Below, one piece after another: positions 55,739 to 64,000 of a stretch of DNA of 64,000 nucleotides. The translations under genes were made by a program, and so were the position numbers. The stretch comes from Sphaerisporangium perillae (GTDB lineage Bacteria; Actinomycetota; Actinomycetes; Streptosporangiales; Streptosporangiaceae): the NCBI RefSeq assembly GCF_023276435.1, contig NZ_JALLPO010000012.1, positions 1 through 64,000 on the forward strand, in the 5' to 3' direction. The number at the start of each line of letters is the position of its first letter. The first letter of the stretch is position 1. The notes beneath the pieces were generated by a model. It was not told where the DNA came from. It worked only from the letters and a program-made list of their open reading frames with translations, and ran no database searches.

Positions 55739-58309
55739 TCACTCACGAGCGCCGATGACTGATATGGCGCTCGGCCGTACTGCCATTCGCGCTGGAAGCA
55801 GGGTCGCGGCCAGGCCCAGAACGACTGCCAGAGCCACGATGGTGAGGTAGATCAGCGGAGGGGCGGCGAACGCGGGGGTTCGGGCGAGCGCCAGGCTCGA
55901 GCTCACCAGTGTGGTGGCGGCGATGAGCGTGCCGAGAAGGACACCGATCACCACGGTGATCAGGGCCTCCCCTCCGACCATGGTCAGCACCTGACGCCGC
56001 GTTGACCCGGCAAGGCGCAGGGCCGCGAACTCGCGGGTACGGGCCGCGGTCGCCGCGGCCAGCGTGTTCATCACGGATATCGCTGTGTACAGGCCGATCA
56101 GCATGATGAAGAGGTAGACGGCGGTCGTCTGGGAGTCATTGCTCCTCTGTAATTGCGACAGGTATGCGCCCCGCGAGAGCGTGACCAGAGTGGGGTGGTC
56201 TTTCGTGAGCGCGCTTAGGCTGTCTGCCGTCGAACGGCCGTCGTCCTTGACGTAGATCGCCGACGCGAGCGCCTGGGGTGCGTAACGCGCGGCCAAGTCC
56301 GCCGACACAAGCACGTCGCTCAGGCCCAGGCTCCGCTCGTATGTCGCCACGAGATGCAGTTCCTTGCGGGTGCCGTCTGGCAACGCCACTGGCAAGCTGT
56401 CACCCACGTGCCAGCGGCTTTCCCTCGCCAAGGATGAGCTGGCGGCGATGCCGTCATCGGTCAGCGTACTGAGGTGACCCACGCTGACATCGAGATCCAG
56501 AAGCGCCGGCACCTCACCGGGTTCGACAGCGAGCGCCATCAGTGTTCGCGTCAGCACAGGACCACCGGCTGCACCCATGCCCAGACGCACGGGGATCGGA
56601 GTCGTCGCGGCGACGGCGCTGACACCGGGAAGGCGGGCGACGTCCCTGGTGACGGCGGAGGGCAGACCCTGCCCGTCTGCTGAGACGAGTACGTGGTCGG
56701 CATGGATACGCAGCAGGCTCTCCTGGAGGGTGAGCATCTGCACGGTCTGTGGCATGAAGATCATGATGCAGGTGAACGTCACCGCGAGGGTGATCGGTAT
56801 GCTCGCCGAAGCGATACGCCACGGATTGGCTTTGGCGTTGGCGGCGGCGAGGAATCCCTGCCCCCGCCCCAGAATGACGATCAGCGGGGCGACCAGGCGG
56901 GCTAGCTGTGCGGTGATCAACGGCCCGAGCAACGTGACCGTGATCATGAGCGTGAAGCTCACGACGAAGGCGTCTCCCGACCCCTTGTTACCGCCGGTGG
57001 CGATGCTGTTGACGACGATGAACGCGCTCAGGGCTCCGAAGGCGGCACCGGCCAGCAGCCGCAAGCGGGACAGGCGCTTGAGTGGGGCCGCCGACTCACG
57101 GAGCGCCTCTGTCGGGCGCACCCGCGCGGCACGGTTCCCAGCGGTGAAGGCCGCGAGCTGAGTGAGTCCGACCCCCGCCGCCGCCGTCACGATCAGCGGG
57201 ATGGCCCCGTAGACGGGGTGGAAGCCCGCAGGGGCCACCCCCAGCGATACCAGAAGGCCTGCGAGTGGCCGGGACAGGGCGAGCCCGGCGGGCACTCCTG
57301 CCACCAGAGCGATCGCGGACACCACCAGGCCCTCGGCGGCGATCATGCGCCGAACCTGTCCGCCTGTGGCGCCGATCGCCCGGAGCAGCGCGATCTCCCG
57401 GCGTCGCTGCACGACCAGGAGGGAGAAGGTCCCCGCGATAACGAAGATCGCGACGAACCCGGCGACGGCACTCATAATGCCGAGGAACGCGGTAGTCGCA
57501 ACGTAGGCGCCGGAGTCGGCCGACGGCTCGGCTTGAGAGGTGTCGGTGAGCACCAGGGTCCCGTCCCCGGCGGCGTCCCGGACACGAGAGGCCAACTGTG
57601 CGATGTCCACGTGCGGCTCGGCGAACACCGCGACCGCATCAACGCCGGTCGAGTCTCCGGACAACCGCGCGACGGTCTGATCGGTGAAGAAGACGGTGGC
57701 GTGAAGAGGCCCAGGCAGGGCTGGATGGGCTACACCTGCCACCCGGTAGCGGCGCGAGCCGTCGACCGCTGTCACAACGTCCGCGAAGTCCCCCGTGCCG
57801 AGACCCGTGCGAGCCGCGACACCGCCGTCCAGGACGATCTCATCTGGTTTGACCGGTGGATGGCCCTCCCGCAGCCGGTACGGCGTGAGCCGGCTACTGC
57901 TCCAGCCATGACCCCGCGTGGCACCATCCGCGTTCAGGCGGGACGACGGCCCGCCGGCCTTGACGACATGGCTGTAGATAGAGACATCCGTCACCACCTC
58001 CCGCACGCCGGGCACCTGTGCGACGCGATGCGCCACGCTGAGAGGAAGCCGCGGGGGTGGAAGCCGGTCCCCGACGGGATCGGCTCCAGAATCGATCGGC
58101 CGGCCACCCGGCGCCACGGATATGTGCGGGTTCCCGGTCACGACCAGGGTGACGGCGTGAAACCGCCGGGATCCCCCATCACCGGTCACCGCGGACTGCA
58201 GCAGGACGCCTCCGGTGGTGATGACGGTCACGGCAAGTGCGACGGCAAGCAGCGAGCCCGCGAAACGCGCCTTGCGCGTGCGAACGGATCTCAGGCCGAG
58301 ACGTAGCAC
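55739..58309 (-). CDS. ABC exporter permease with two FtsX-like domains
   Basis: An 856-aa permease. N-terminal TM (RFAGSLLAVALAVTVITTGGV), a large periplasmic domain about 45-260, first FtsX block about 265-400 (VAIFVIAGTFSLLVVQRRRE), middle TM pair, second extracytoplasmic domain about 520-720, and C-terminal FtsX block (EFAALRLAGSTRRQVLTMVGGEALITVV). This is the actinobacterial macrolide/bacteriocin-exporter or lipoprotein-release type. GTG 58309 lies 3 bases after the ATPase stop, so the pair is co-transcribed. Substrate unknown. Confidence 0.9.
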   Translation of the reverse strand: MLRLGLRSVRTRKARFAGSLLAVALAVTVITTGGVLLQSAVTGDGGSRRFHAVTLVVTGNPHISVAPGGRPIDSGADPVGDRLPPPRLPLSVAHRVAQVPGVREVVTDVSIYSHVVKAGGPSSRLNADGATRGHGWSSSRLTPYRLREGHPPVKPDEIVLDGGVAARTGLGTGDFADVVTAVDGSRRYRVAGVAHPALPGPLHATVFFTDQTVARLSGDSTGVDAVAVFAEPHVDIAQLASRVRDAAGDGTLVLTDTSQAEPSADSGAYVATTAFLGIMSAVAGFVAIFVIAGTFSLLVVQRRREIALLRAIGATGGQVRRMIAAEGLVVSAIALVAGVPAGLALSRPLAGLLVSLGVAPAGFHPVYGAIPLIVTAAAGVGLTQLAAFTAGNRAARVRPTEALRESAAPLKRLSRLRLLAGAAFGALSAFIVVNSIATGGNKGSGDAFVVSFTLMITVTLLGPLITAQLARLVAPLIVILGRGQGFLAAANAKANPWRIASASIPITLAVTFTCIMIFMPQTVQMLTLQESLLRIHADHVLVSADGQGLPSAVTRDVARLPGVSAVAATTPIPVRLGMGAAGGPVLTRTLMALAVEPGEVPALLDLDVSVGHLSTLTDDGIAASSSLARESRWHVGDSLPVALPDGTRKELHLVATYERSLGLSDVLVSADLAARYAPQALASAIYVKDDGRSTADSLSALTKDHPTLVTLSRGAYLSQLQRSNDSQTTAVYLFIMLIGLYTAISVMNTLAAATAARTREFAALRLAGSTRRQVLTMVGGEALITVVIGVLLGTLIAATTLVSSSLALARTPAFAAPPLIYLTIVALAVVLGLAATLLPARMAVRPSAISVIGARE

Positions 58310-58312
58310 AGC

Positions 58313-59098
58313 TCACGCGTCCAACCGGGACAGCCAGGCCGAGGTCCGTTCGACCGTTGGACTGCTCATCTCGTCCACGATGCCTCCGTCCACAAGGAAG
58401 ACGACCCGATCGGCATATGTGGCAGCGCGCGGGTCGTGAGTAACCATGATCAGAGTGCGGCCGAAGCCGTCCACGGTCTCCCTGAGCAGGCGCAGGATGC
58501 CGGCCCCGGTCTGGGTGTCGAGCGCGCCGGTGGGCTCGTCGGCGAAGATCACCTGCGGTCGGGTGACAAGAGCCCTCGCGATGGACACCCGCTGCTGCTG
58601 TCCCCCGGAGAGTTCGGCGGGAAGATGGTCCATCCGCTCGGCAAGACCCACCCTCTCCACGATCTCGTCGACCCATTTCCCGTCAGCCCGCCGACCGTTG
58701 AGCAGAAAAGGGAGCGTGACGTTCTGCCGGACCGTGAGGGAGGAGAGAAGGTTGAAGGACTGGAACACAAAGCCCATGTTGTTACGCCGGAAAACCGTCA
58801 GCCGACTCTCGCGCATTTTCGTGATGTCCGTTCCCGCGAGGAACACGGCGCCGGCGTCCGGCCGTTCCAGGCCGGCGGCACAATGCATGAACGTACTCTT
58901 TCCCGATCCCGAAGGGCCCATCAAGGCGGTGAAGGTGCCCTCGGGGAAGGCCATGGAGACGTCGCGGAGCGCGGCTACCGAGGTCAGGCCCGTGCCGAAG
59001 GACTTGGAGACACCCTGAAGGGCCACGGATAACGCCTGCCCGCCTGATGGTGCCGGATCCGGCATCTGAGGGGCGGAGGACGCGGTGGAACGAGCCAC
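58313..59098 (-). CDS. ABC transporter ATPase (MacB/LolD-like)
   Basis: A 261-aa ATPase: [19 protein letters not shown], Walker [29 protein letters not shown], signature LSGGQQQR, Walker [14 protein letters not shown]-loop [15 protein letters not shown]. These are LolD/MacB-class features and fit the FtsX-like permease downstream. The start is uncertain: GTG 59098 (used) or ATG 59065; the open frame to 59227 looks non-coding. Confidence 0.88.
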   Translation of the reverse strand: MARSTASSAPQMPDPAPSGGQALSVALQGVSKSFGTGLTSVAALRDVSMAFPEGTFTALMGPSGSGKSTFMHCAAGLERPDAGAVFLAGTDITKMRESRLTVFRRNNMGFVFQSFNLLSSLTVRQNVTLPFLLNGRRADGKWVDEIVERVGLAERMDHLPAELSGGQQQRVSIARALVTRPQVIFADEPTGALDTQTGAGILRLLRETVDGFGRTLIMVTHDPRAATYADRVVFLVDGGIVDEMSSPTVERTSAWLSRLDA

Positions 59099-59321
59099 AG
59101 ATGTATCCCATCGATAGTAAATACGCGAAGCAGGACCAAGCACATGCCGACGGCAGCTGAAACCGAAGGTGACGGCGTGGTGAGGATTTGAGGAGCGGCG
59201 AGGCTTTCCATGGAAGCACCCCGCCACCTGTCCATTCGCCGGCCCGATCTCCTGGCCATATTCGACTGATACGAAGTCGGCGGCTATCGGGTACGACCCT
59301 GGAATAACCCTCAGGCGTCCC

Positions 59322-59489
59322 TTACGGCCGATGGGACTTCCGCGGGGTCATGGAGGCATGGGGTCGGATCGTGGTTCGGCATCTGACCGGGGCGTCCATC
59401 ATCAGCCCGTGCAGCAGCACGATCGTGGGGCCGTCGCCGCCGGTGTCCTGGTATTCGATGGTCCCGGCGGACAGCTCGATCTCCTTCAT
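59322..59489 (-). pseudogene. Truncated alpha/beta-hydrolase N-terminus
   Basis: ATG 59489, then MKEIELSAGTIEYQDTGGD and PTIVLLHGLMMDA, the first strand and oxyanion loop of a hydrolase; it loses homology after 34 codons and stops at 59322. Its ATG overlaps the stop of the preceding hydrolase fragment (ATGA), a relic of an operon. Confidence 0.6.
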
Positions 59490-59683
59490 GCCGGTCGGTG
59501 CAGCGAGGATGCCGCGGCGGCGGGGTCGTCCGCCGGTGGATGATCGAGCAGGTGCCGGCGCAGGAAGGACAGCTCGACGTCGACGGCCTGCTCGTGCCCG
59601 CCCAGGAAGGATTCGTAGTGGCCGCCGGGCATCCGGACGAGCTCTCCGCCGGGGGCTCGCCGCGCCGCGCCGGCCATGATCAC
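59486..59683 (-). pseudogene. C-terminal alpha/beta-hydrolase fragment
   Basis: PGGELVRMPGGHYESFLGGHEQAVDVELSFLRRHL in pieces (LVRMPGGHYESFLGG, DVELSFLRRHLLDH): the catalytic-His end of an alpha/beta hydrolase. The N-terminal two-thirds are missing. Downstream it is coupled to another hydrolase fragment. The rest of the 59099-59865 interval holds nothing else recognised. Confidence 0.55.
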
Positions 59684-59865
59684 GCAGGCACCGTTGGTTC
59701 CCGGATAGTGCCAGCGCCCCGGGCATACCTGGCCAGCAGGGCCACCACGCGATTACCCCCTAGAGCCGGGTGGGGGTGCCAGGTGTGACATCCGCCCGCG
59801 ATCTGTGATCCGGATCTCAGTCGTCCGAGCTGATGACAAGGTTCCCGGCCCCCGCAGGCTTGGAC

Positions 59866-59886
59866 AAGATTATGCAGACCGGTCTA
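59866..59886. promoter_or_regulatory. TetR operator copy 1 (LmrA/YxaF-box-like)
   Basis: AAGATTATG followed by CAGACCGGTCTA, 10 bp before the TetR GTG. Core CAGACCGGTCTA is palindromic apart from its outermost pair. 19 of 21 bases match copy 2. It resembles the LmrA/YxaF box of Bacillus (ending TAGA-N-Y-G-G-TCTA) as I recall it. Confidence 0.8.
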
Positions 59887-59896
59887 TTCTCCTACT

Positions 59897-60472
59897 GTGG
59901 CGGTCAAGGGTGATGAGACGCGGGCGCGGCTGATCGAGGCGGCTCGGACGCTTGTGGAGGCGAAGGGCTACCACGGCACCGGGCTCAACGAGGTGCTCGC
60001 GGTGGCCGGCGCTCCCCGGGGTTCGCTCTATCACCACTTCCCCGGCGGCAAGGACCAGCTGGTCGGCGAGGCCCTCGCCGCCGCGGGCCGGGAGGTCGAC
60101 GGCATCGTAGGAGAGCTGACCGCGACGGCGCCCACCTCCCGCGAGCTCGTGCTGGCTCTGCTGGAAGGGCTGGCCGACAGGATGGTGGCGGCCGGCTATG
60201 CCAAGGGCTGTCCGGTGGCGACCGTGGCCCTGGAGGTCGCCTCGACCAACGACCATCTACAGCCGATCTGCGGCGGCATCTACACGGGCTGGCAGCGGCC
60301 GCTGGCCGATGCTCTCCGGGCCGACGGTCACGACGCGGCCGAGGCGGATGAGCTCGCGGTGACGGTGCTCGCCCTGATCGAAGGCGCGCTGGTACTGGCC
60401 CGCGCCGGCCGCAGCCGGATCCCCATCGAGCAGACCGGCCGGCGCATCGCCAAGCTGCTCGGCACCGACTGA
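59897..60472 (+). CDS. TetR-family regulator (LmrA/YxaF-like)
   Basis: A 191-aa TetR protein: GDETRARLIEAARTLVEAKGYHGTGLNEVL, then VAGAPRGSLYHHFPGGKDQLVGEAL, the PRGSLYHHFPGGKDQL form being typical of the LmrA/YxaF subgroup. C-terminal GCPVATVALEVAS and EGALVLARAGRS fit its TetR_C domain. Start GTG 59897. One operator lies over its own promoter and a second before the downstream fusion gene, indicating a two-unit local regulon. Confidence 0.88.
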   Translation: MAVKGDETRARLIEAARTLVEAKGYHGTGLNEVLAVAGAPRGSLYHHFPGGKDQLVGEALAAAGREVDGIVGELTATAPTSRELVLALLEGLADRMVAAGYAKGCPVATVALEVASTNDHLQPICGGIYTGWQRPLADALRADGHDAAEADELAVTVLALIEGALVLARAGRSRIPIEQTGRRIAKLLGTD

Positions 60473-60507
60473 CCATCGTGGAGGTGCCGGGCGCGTTTTG
60501 CCGGCCA

Positions 60508-60528
60508 AAGATTATGTAGATCGGTCTA
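60508..60528. promoter_or_regulatory. TetR operator copy 2
   Basis: AAGATTATG followed by TAGATCGGTCTA, 14 bp upstream of the SDR-hydrolase fusion ATG. It differs from copy 1 by only two C/T changes. Overlap with the ribosome-site region (GAGAGG) suggests tight repression. Confidence 0.8.
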
Positions 60529-60542
60529 GAGAGGAATCTGAC

Positions 60543-62462
60543 ATGGAAGAGACTTCGGCTCGCGCGCCGGACGCCGTGGTGTTCGGCGCGACCGGCTTCA
60601 TCGGCAGGTGGACGGTGCTGCACCTGCTGGATCAGGGCCGTACGATCGCGGCCGTCGTCCGCGAACCGGCTCGTGGCCGCATGGGCGCAGGCGCCGAGGG
60701 CGAGCCCGTCGCCGGCCGGGAAAGCGAATTACGCGCCTGGCTTCAAGATCATGGCGTGGCCGCCGAGCGGCTCGCGGTCGTGGACGGTGATCTCACGGCG
60801 GGTGCGGGCCTGGGGCTGAGCGCGGCGGACGACGAGCGACTTGCCGACGTACGGGATGTTTTCCACACAGCCGGCATCTACCGATTCGGGCTGGGGCGCG
60901 AGGAGGCCAGGGCGGTCAACGTCGAGGGCGCCCTCAACGTGCTGCGCTGGGCCGCAACCCGGCCCGGCCTGCGCAGGCTGATCCACGTGTCGGGCTACCG
61001 GGTCGGGCTGGCCCCGCGAGCGCGCTATCCGCTTCCGGAGGCCGAACTGGTGAAGCTCTACCGCGACAAAGGGGCTTATGAAGGCTCCAAGACCGAGGCG
61101 GATGCCGCCGTACGGGTCGTCGCGGCCCAGTTGGGGGTCCCGCTGACCGTGGTGAATCCGAGCAGCGTGATCGGCCACTCGACCACGGGCGAGGCCGGTC
61201 AGTACATCGGTCTGGCCGAACTGGTCCGCGACCTGTGGACCGGCCGGCTTCCGGCGCTGCCGGGAACCGCCCGTACGTTCGTGCCCGTGGTGACCGTAGA
61301 TCATTTCGCGAAGTTCATGGCCGCGATTCCCGAACACGACCCCGAGCCCGGCGGGCTGCACTGGGTACTCGATGAGAACACCCCGGACCTGCCCGACCTG
61401 ATTCGGCTGCTCGCCGGCCACCTGGGCGTACGCGCGCCGAAGACCCTCGTGCCGGTGGCCCTGATCCGCCGCCTCCCAGCGGCGCTTACCGGAGCCAACT
61501 CTGAGACCCTGGCCTTCCTGACCGAGGACCGTTACGACACGGCCTCAGCCGAAAAGGTCGCCGAGGTCGCCGGGCTCCGGCAGCCTCCCGCCGAGACCGC
61601 GCTGCGCCGCTGGGCCGATCGGCTGGTGGCGGACAGATTCGGGACGGCCTCGGCCGCGCTTCCTGGCGGCTTCCACGAAGTCGGCGGATCCCGGACCTAC
61701 GTCACCGGGGACCTGACCTCGCCCGACTTCGTTCTCCTGCACGGACTTCCCCTCGACGGCGAGTCCTGGCAGGGAGTACTCAGCGAGCTGGACGGAGCAT
61801 CCGCCCTCGTCGCCGATCTGCCGGGACTCGGCCGTTCGGCCCCCACGGCGGCCACCCCGCCGGACTGGCTCACCGATCTGCTGGCGCCCGTACGAACCCG
61901 GCCCATCATCGTCGCCCACTCGGCGGCCGCCGCACCGGCGCTCCGCTACGCCGCCGCGCATCCCGATCGCATCACGGCCTTGCTCCTCATCTCCCCCTAT
62001 TTCCTCCAGGAGCAGCCCTCAAGGTTGCTCCGCACACCGGTGCTCGCCGCACCACTCCTCAGGAGGATCTCCGCCGACCGTCTCGCGATCTCACTCCTCG
62101 GCGCGAACGGCGGCGTTTCCTCAGACCAAGCCCGTCCGGCCATTGCGAGTGCCGCCGCCCAACTGCACCGGCCCGGCGTCGCCCGCCGTACGGCCCACCG
62201 GCTCCGGGCCGCGAACCACCCCACCGAACGCGCCGCTCTCCAAGCCCTGCTCAGCGGGACAAAGCCGGTCTCAGTCCCGGTCCACATCGTCGCCGGGCAG
62301 CTGGATCCGCTGGTCGGCGATCCCGGCCCGGCCACCGTCACGACCATCCCCGCCACCGGACACCACCCGCACCTCACCCACCCCTCCGCCATCGCCACGA
62401 TCATGCGGGGCATCATCGACGGATCGGGGCCGGGTGAGTCGGTGGCAGGCCGAACCTCGTGA
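60543..62462 (+). CDS. NAD-dependent epimerase/SDR fused to alpha/beta hydrolase
   Basis: A 639-aa fusion. Residues about 10-365 form an extended SDR: VVFGATGFIGRWTVLHLL, DVFHTAGIYRFGL, LIHVSGYRVG and YEGSK (YxxxK). Residues about 375-630 are an alpha/beta hydrolase: VLLHGLPLDGESW, nucleophile region IIVAHSAAAAPALRYA, acid in VAGQLDPLVGD and base in ATGHHPHLT. The elbow is A-H-S-A-A rather than G-x-S-x-G. ATG 60543 with GAGAGGAA upstream; the earlier start at 60498 would include the operator. It could reduce and then hydrolyse one compound. TetR-controlled; substrate unknown. Confidence 0.87.
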   Translation: MEETSARAPDAVVFGATGFIGRWTVLHLLDQGRTIAAVVREPARGRMGAGAEGEPVAGRESELRAWLQDHGVAAERLAVVDGDLTAGAGLGLSAADDERLADVRDVFHTAGIYRFGLGREEARAVNVEGALNVLRWAATRPGLRRLIHVSGYRVGLAPRARYPLPEAELVKLYRDKGAYEGSKTEADAAVRVVAAQLGVPLTVVNPSSVIGHSTTGEAGQYIGLAELVRDLWTGRLPALPGTARTFVPVVTVDHFAKFMAAIPEHDPEPGGLHWVLDENTPDLPDLIRLLAGHLGVRAPKTLVPVALIRRLPAALTGANSETLAFLTEDRYDTASAEKVAEVAGLRQPPAETALRRWADRLVADRFGTASAALPGGFHEVGGSRTYVTGDLTSPDFVLLHGLPLDGESWQGVLSELDGASALVADLPGLGRSAPTAATPPDWLTDLLAPVRTRPIIVAHSAAAAPALRYAAAHPDRITALLLISPYFLQEQPSRLLRTPVLAAPLLRRISADRLAISLLGANGGVSSDQARPAIASAAAQLHRPGVARRTAHRLRAANHPTERAALQALLSGTKPVSVPVHIVAGQLDPLVGDPGPATVTTIPATGHHPHLTHPSAIATIMRGIIDGSGPGESVAGRTS

Positions 62463-62507
62463 ACACCGCGGGGTCGTGGAAGGCGTGGGCCCGGCCCAGA
62501 CTCGGCC

Positions 62508-63272
62508 TCACCGGGTAGCCCGCTCTACGCCCCCTGTGCCCGCGAGCGTGGCCTTCTGCGGCACCCGGGACAGGACTGCCGCGGTGACCAGGCCGCACAC
62601 CAAGGCGACGCCGTGGTGGTCGGCGAAGGCCACCAGGACGAGACCGGCGACGGCGCCGATGGCAGGAAAGGCCCACCGGGGGAACCGCTCCCGGCGGGCG
62701 ACCATCTGCACGCCGAGCGCGCTGATCACCGCCGTGGCTATCACCCCTGCGATGGAGTACCCGAGCACCCCGGTCCCCACGCTAGCGAGGGCGTAGTACG
62801 CGCCGGCCGCGCCCGCGAGCCCGCCGTCCGGGACTGCCGCCAGCAGTCCCTTCCCGGAGGCCGTCGTACCCCTGGCGGTCGGCTCGCCTGACAGGGCGGC
62901 GATCATCAGGCCGCCCGCGAGCCCGCAGACGGCGATCGAGTTGCCGGCGCCGGCGTGACCGAACAGGCAGCCGGCCGCCTGGCCGCCCGCCGCGCCCGCC
63001 GCGTACAGCAGGAGCCACCGCGCGCGCCCGAGGAGGCGTTCGGCCAGGAAGCCCAGCACCGCGAGCGTCGCGAGGTTGTAGACGGTGCCGAAGACGCCGC
63101 CGTCCTGGAAGACCAGCGAAGTCAGCAGCCGCCACCACTCGCCCGCCGCGATGGCCGAGAGGTCGCGCCTGAACGCCTTCTCCAACGCGGGGTGGGCGAG
63201 CTGAAGCAGGCTCGGCACCGCCGTGATGACGAAGGCGGCGAGGGTCAGGCCTGGGAAGCGGGTCTTGGTCAC
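62508..63272 (-). CDS. Rhomboid-like membrane protein
   Basis: A 254-aa protein with about six or seven TM segments: TLAAFVITAVPSLLQL, the rhomboid entry GEWWRLLTSLVFQDGGVFGTVYNLATLAVLG, GNSIAVCGLAGGLMIA, and FADHHGVALVCGLVTA. The Ser of GNSIAVCG and the His of ADHHG could form the rhomboid dyad, and the TM2 Asn is kept (VYNL) although its usual His partner is absent. Start taken as GTG 63272. A degenerate intramembrane protease is possible; activity not certain. Confidence 0.7.
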   Translation of the reverse strand: MTKTRFPGLTLAAFVITAVPSLLQLAHPALEKAFRRDLSAIAAGEWWRLLTSLVFQDGGVFGTVYNLATLAVLGFLAERLLGRARWLLLYAAGAAGGQAAGCLFGHAGAGNSIAVCGLAGGLMIAALSGEPTARGTTASGKGLLAAVPDGGLAGAAGAYYALASVGTGVLGYSIAGVIATAVISALGVQMVARRERFPRWAFPAIGAVAGLVLVAFADHHGVALVCGLVTAAVLSRVPQKATLAGTGGVERATR

Positions 63273-63449
63273 GGCAAGAATCGTGCCAGGAACGGCTCTG
63301 TCCCGGCAGAGAGCGATATCGCACGTGTGCCGGGACAAATGTCACATCAACCGGGGACGGGCAGGATTGACCGGCCGAGAGCGGCAGGCGGCGGGCCCTC
63401 GCGGCCATTCAGGCGGGGGCCCCGCGGCCGGTCAGGCGGGTGGCGAGGC

Positions 63450-64000
63450 TCAACCGATGGTGAGGACGACTCTGCCGCGGCCGTGTCCGGTCTCCACCTC
63501 ACGGTGCGCGTCGGCCGCGCCATCCAATGGGAAGGTGCTACGGACGTGGATGCGCAGTTTCCCCTGCGTGTACAGGTCGGCGAGCTCGGCGAGCCGAGCC
63601 GCCGAGCGCAGGTTGGGCGTGACCCGGATACCGAGTTCCCGCGCCCTGCCGTGCTCGACGAGCGTAAGGATCCGATCCCGGTCGGCTACCAGGGCCAGCG
63701 ACACGGTCAGCGCGTCGCCGCCGGCTCCGTCCAGGGCGGCGTCCACGCCGTCGGGTGCGACCGCCTGCACCCGTTCCAGCAGGCCATCGCCGTACGCGAC
63801 CGGGATCGCGCCGAGCGAGCGGAGGTAGTCGTGGTTCGCCTCGCTGCCGGTGCCGATGACGGTGGCCCCCCACTGCGCCGCCAACTGGACCGCGACCGTG
63901 CCGACCGCGCCGGCCGCCCCATGGACGAGCACGGTGTCGCCCTTGCCGGCGCGCAACTCCTGCAGCGCGATGTGCGCGGTCTGCGCCCCGGCACTGAACC
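63450..64000 (-). CDS. Partial NADP-dependent MDR-family oxidoreductase (quinone reductase-like)
   Basis: The 3' part of a zinc-independent medium-chain dehydrogenase/reductase, open to the right edge (183 codons seen; about 125 N-terminal residues missing). Visible: AGAQTAHIALQEL, nucleotide loop VLVHGAAGAVGTVAVQLA, GATVIGTGSEANHDYLRSLGA, DAALDGAGGDAL, and C-terminal FPLDGAADAHREVETGHGRGRVVLTIG. The last block is standard for QOR-type enzymes. No zinc-ligand Cys cluster is seen in this part. Confidence 0.88.
   Translation of the reverse strand, partial: FSAGAQTAHIALQELRAGKGDTVLVHGAAGAVGTVAVQLAAQWGATVIGTGSEANHDYLRSLGAIPVAYGDGLLERVQAVAPDGVDAALDGAGGDALTVSLALVADRDRILTLVEHGRARELGIRVTPNLRSAARLAELADLYTQGKLRIHVRSTFPLDGAADAHREVETGHGRGRVVLTIG

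Noticed and set aside
63361-63440. GC-rich hairpin between rhomboid-like and MDR genes as a terminator
   Set aside because: Arms are imperfect and expected by chance at this GC content.

Overview
The window is very GC-rich, uses many GTG starts (and one TTG), and packs genes with GTGA/ATGA overlaps, GntR/TetR/MarR/IclR regulators and large multidomain secreted proteins. This points to a filamentous actinobacterium, possibly of the Streptosporangiaceae type (for example Nonomuraea-like). That placement is inferred from style; no rRNA or other marker gene is present. I saw no tRNA, rRNA or CRISPR array.

Layout. 1-6.3 kb: a nuclease-like gene cut by the left edge, a decayed DUF4303/HEAT pair, an isochorismatase-like protein lacking its nucleophilic Cys, an aldo/keto reductase-MarR pair, and a catalase. 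6.4-19.6 kb: a carbohydrate-facing region with an enolase-superfamily dehydratase, a secreted beta-helix/FN3/discoidin protein, a GntR regulator and two divergently placed secreted ThuA proteins, one fused to a sugar dehydrogenase, PKD, CBM and discoidin modules. Integrase-type transposase scraps are scattered among them, with a 53-bp pure G/C tract beside one of them. 19.7-35.3 kb: the centrepiece, a 13-gene leftward operon (kdgD, peptide-type ABC importer, Gfo/Idh dehydrogenase, class V aminotransferase, two amidohydrolases, cysteine hydrolase, RidA, ACC-deaminase/D-cysteine desulfhydrase-like PLP enzyme). It faces a rightward IclR regulator-semialdehyde dehydrogenase pair, with a 16-bp dyad in the divergent promoter. 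KdgD and the dehydrogenase would convert 5-dehydro-4-deoxyglucarate to 2-oxoglutarate; the imported nitrogen-containing substrate is unknown.

35.6-41.5 kb: small regulatory units (TetR/methyltransferase with twin operators, MarR/YCII with a 28-bp palindrome, and a membrane protein-histidine kinase-response regulator operon). 41.5-55.6 kb: a catabolic region with two paralogous FCD-type GntR regulators, a CoA-transferase and its decayed paralogue, an MBL hydrolase, an internally deleted CitE-like lyase, a GlcG/HbpS-like protein and a 3-hydroxyisobutyrate-dehydrogenase-like enzyme. It also holds an SsuABC/TauABC-like importer, an enoyl-CoA hydratase and an ACMSD-like amidohydrolase. It is littered with remnants of an IS630 transposase, SDRs, a MocR-type protein, alpha/beta hydrolases and histidinol dehydrogenase. 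55.7-64 kb: a MacB/FtsX-like ABC exporter, a TetR regulator with two near-identical operators controlling itself and an SDR-alpha/beta-hydrolase fusion, a rhomboid-like membrane protein, and an MDR oxidoreductase cut by the right edge.

Main reading: two modular catabolic regions under local repressors, with much deletion and frameshift decay between them. Most functional names are family-level inferences from motifs; specific substrates are not determined by the sequence.
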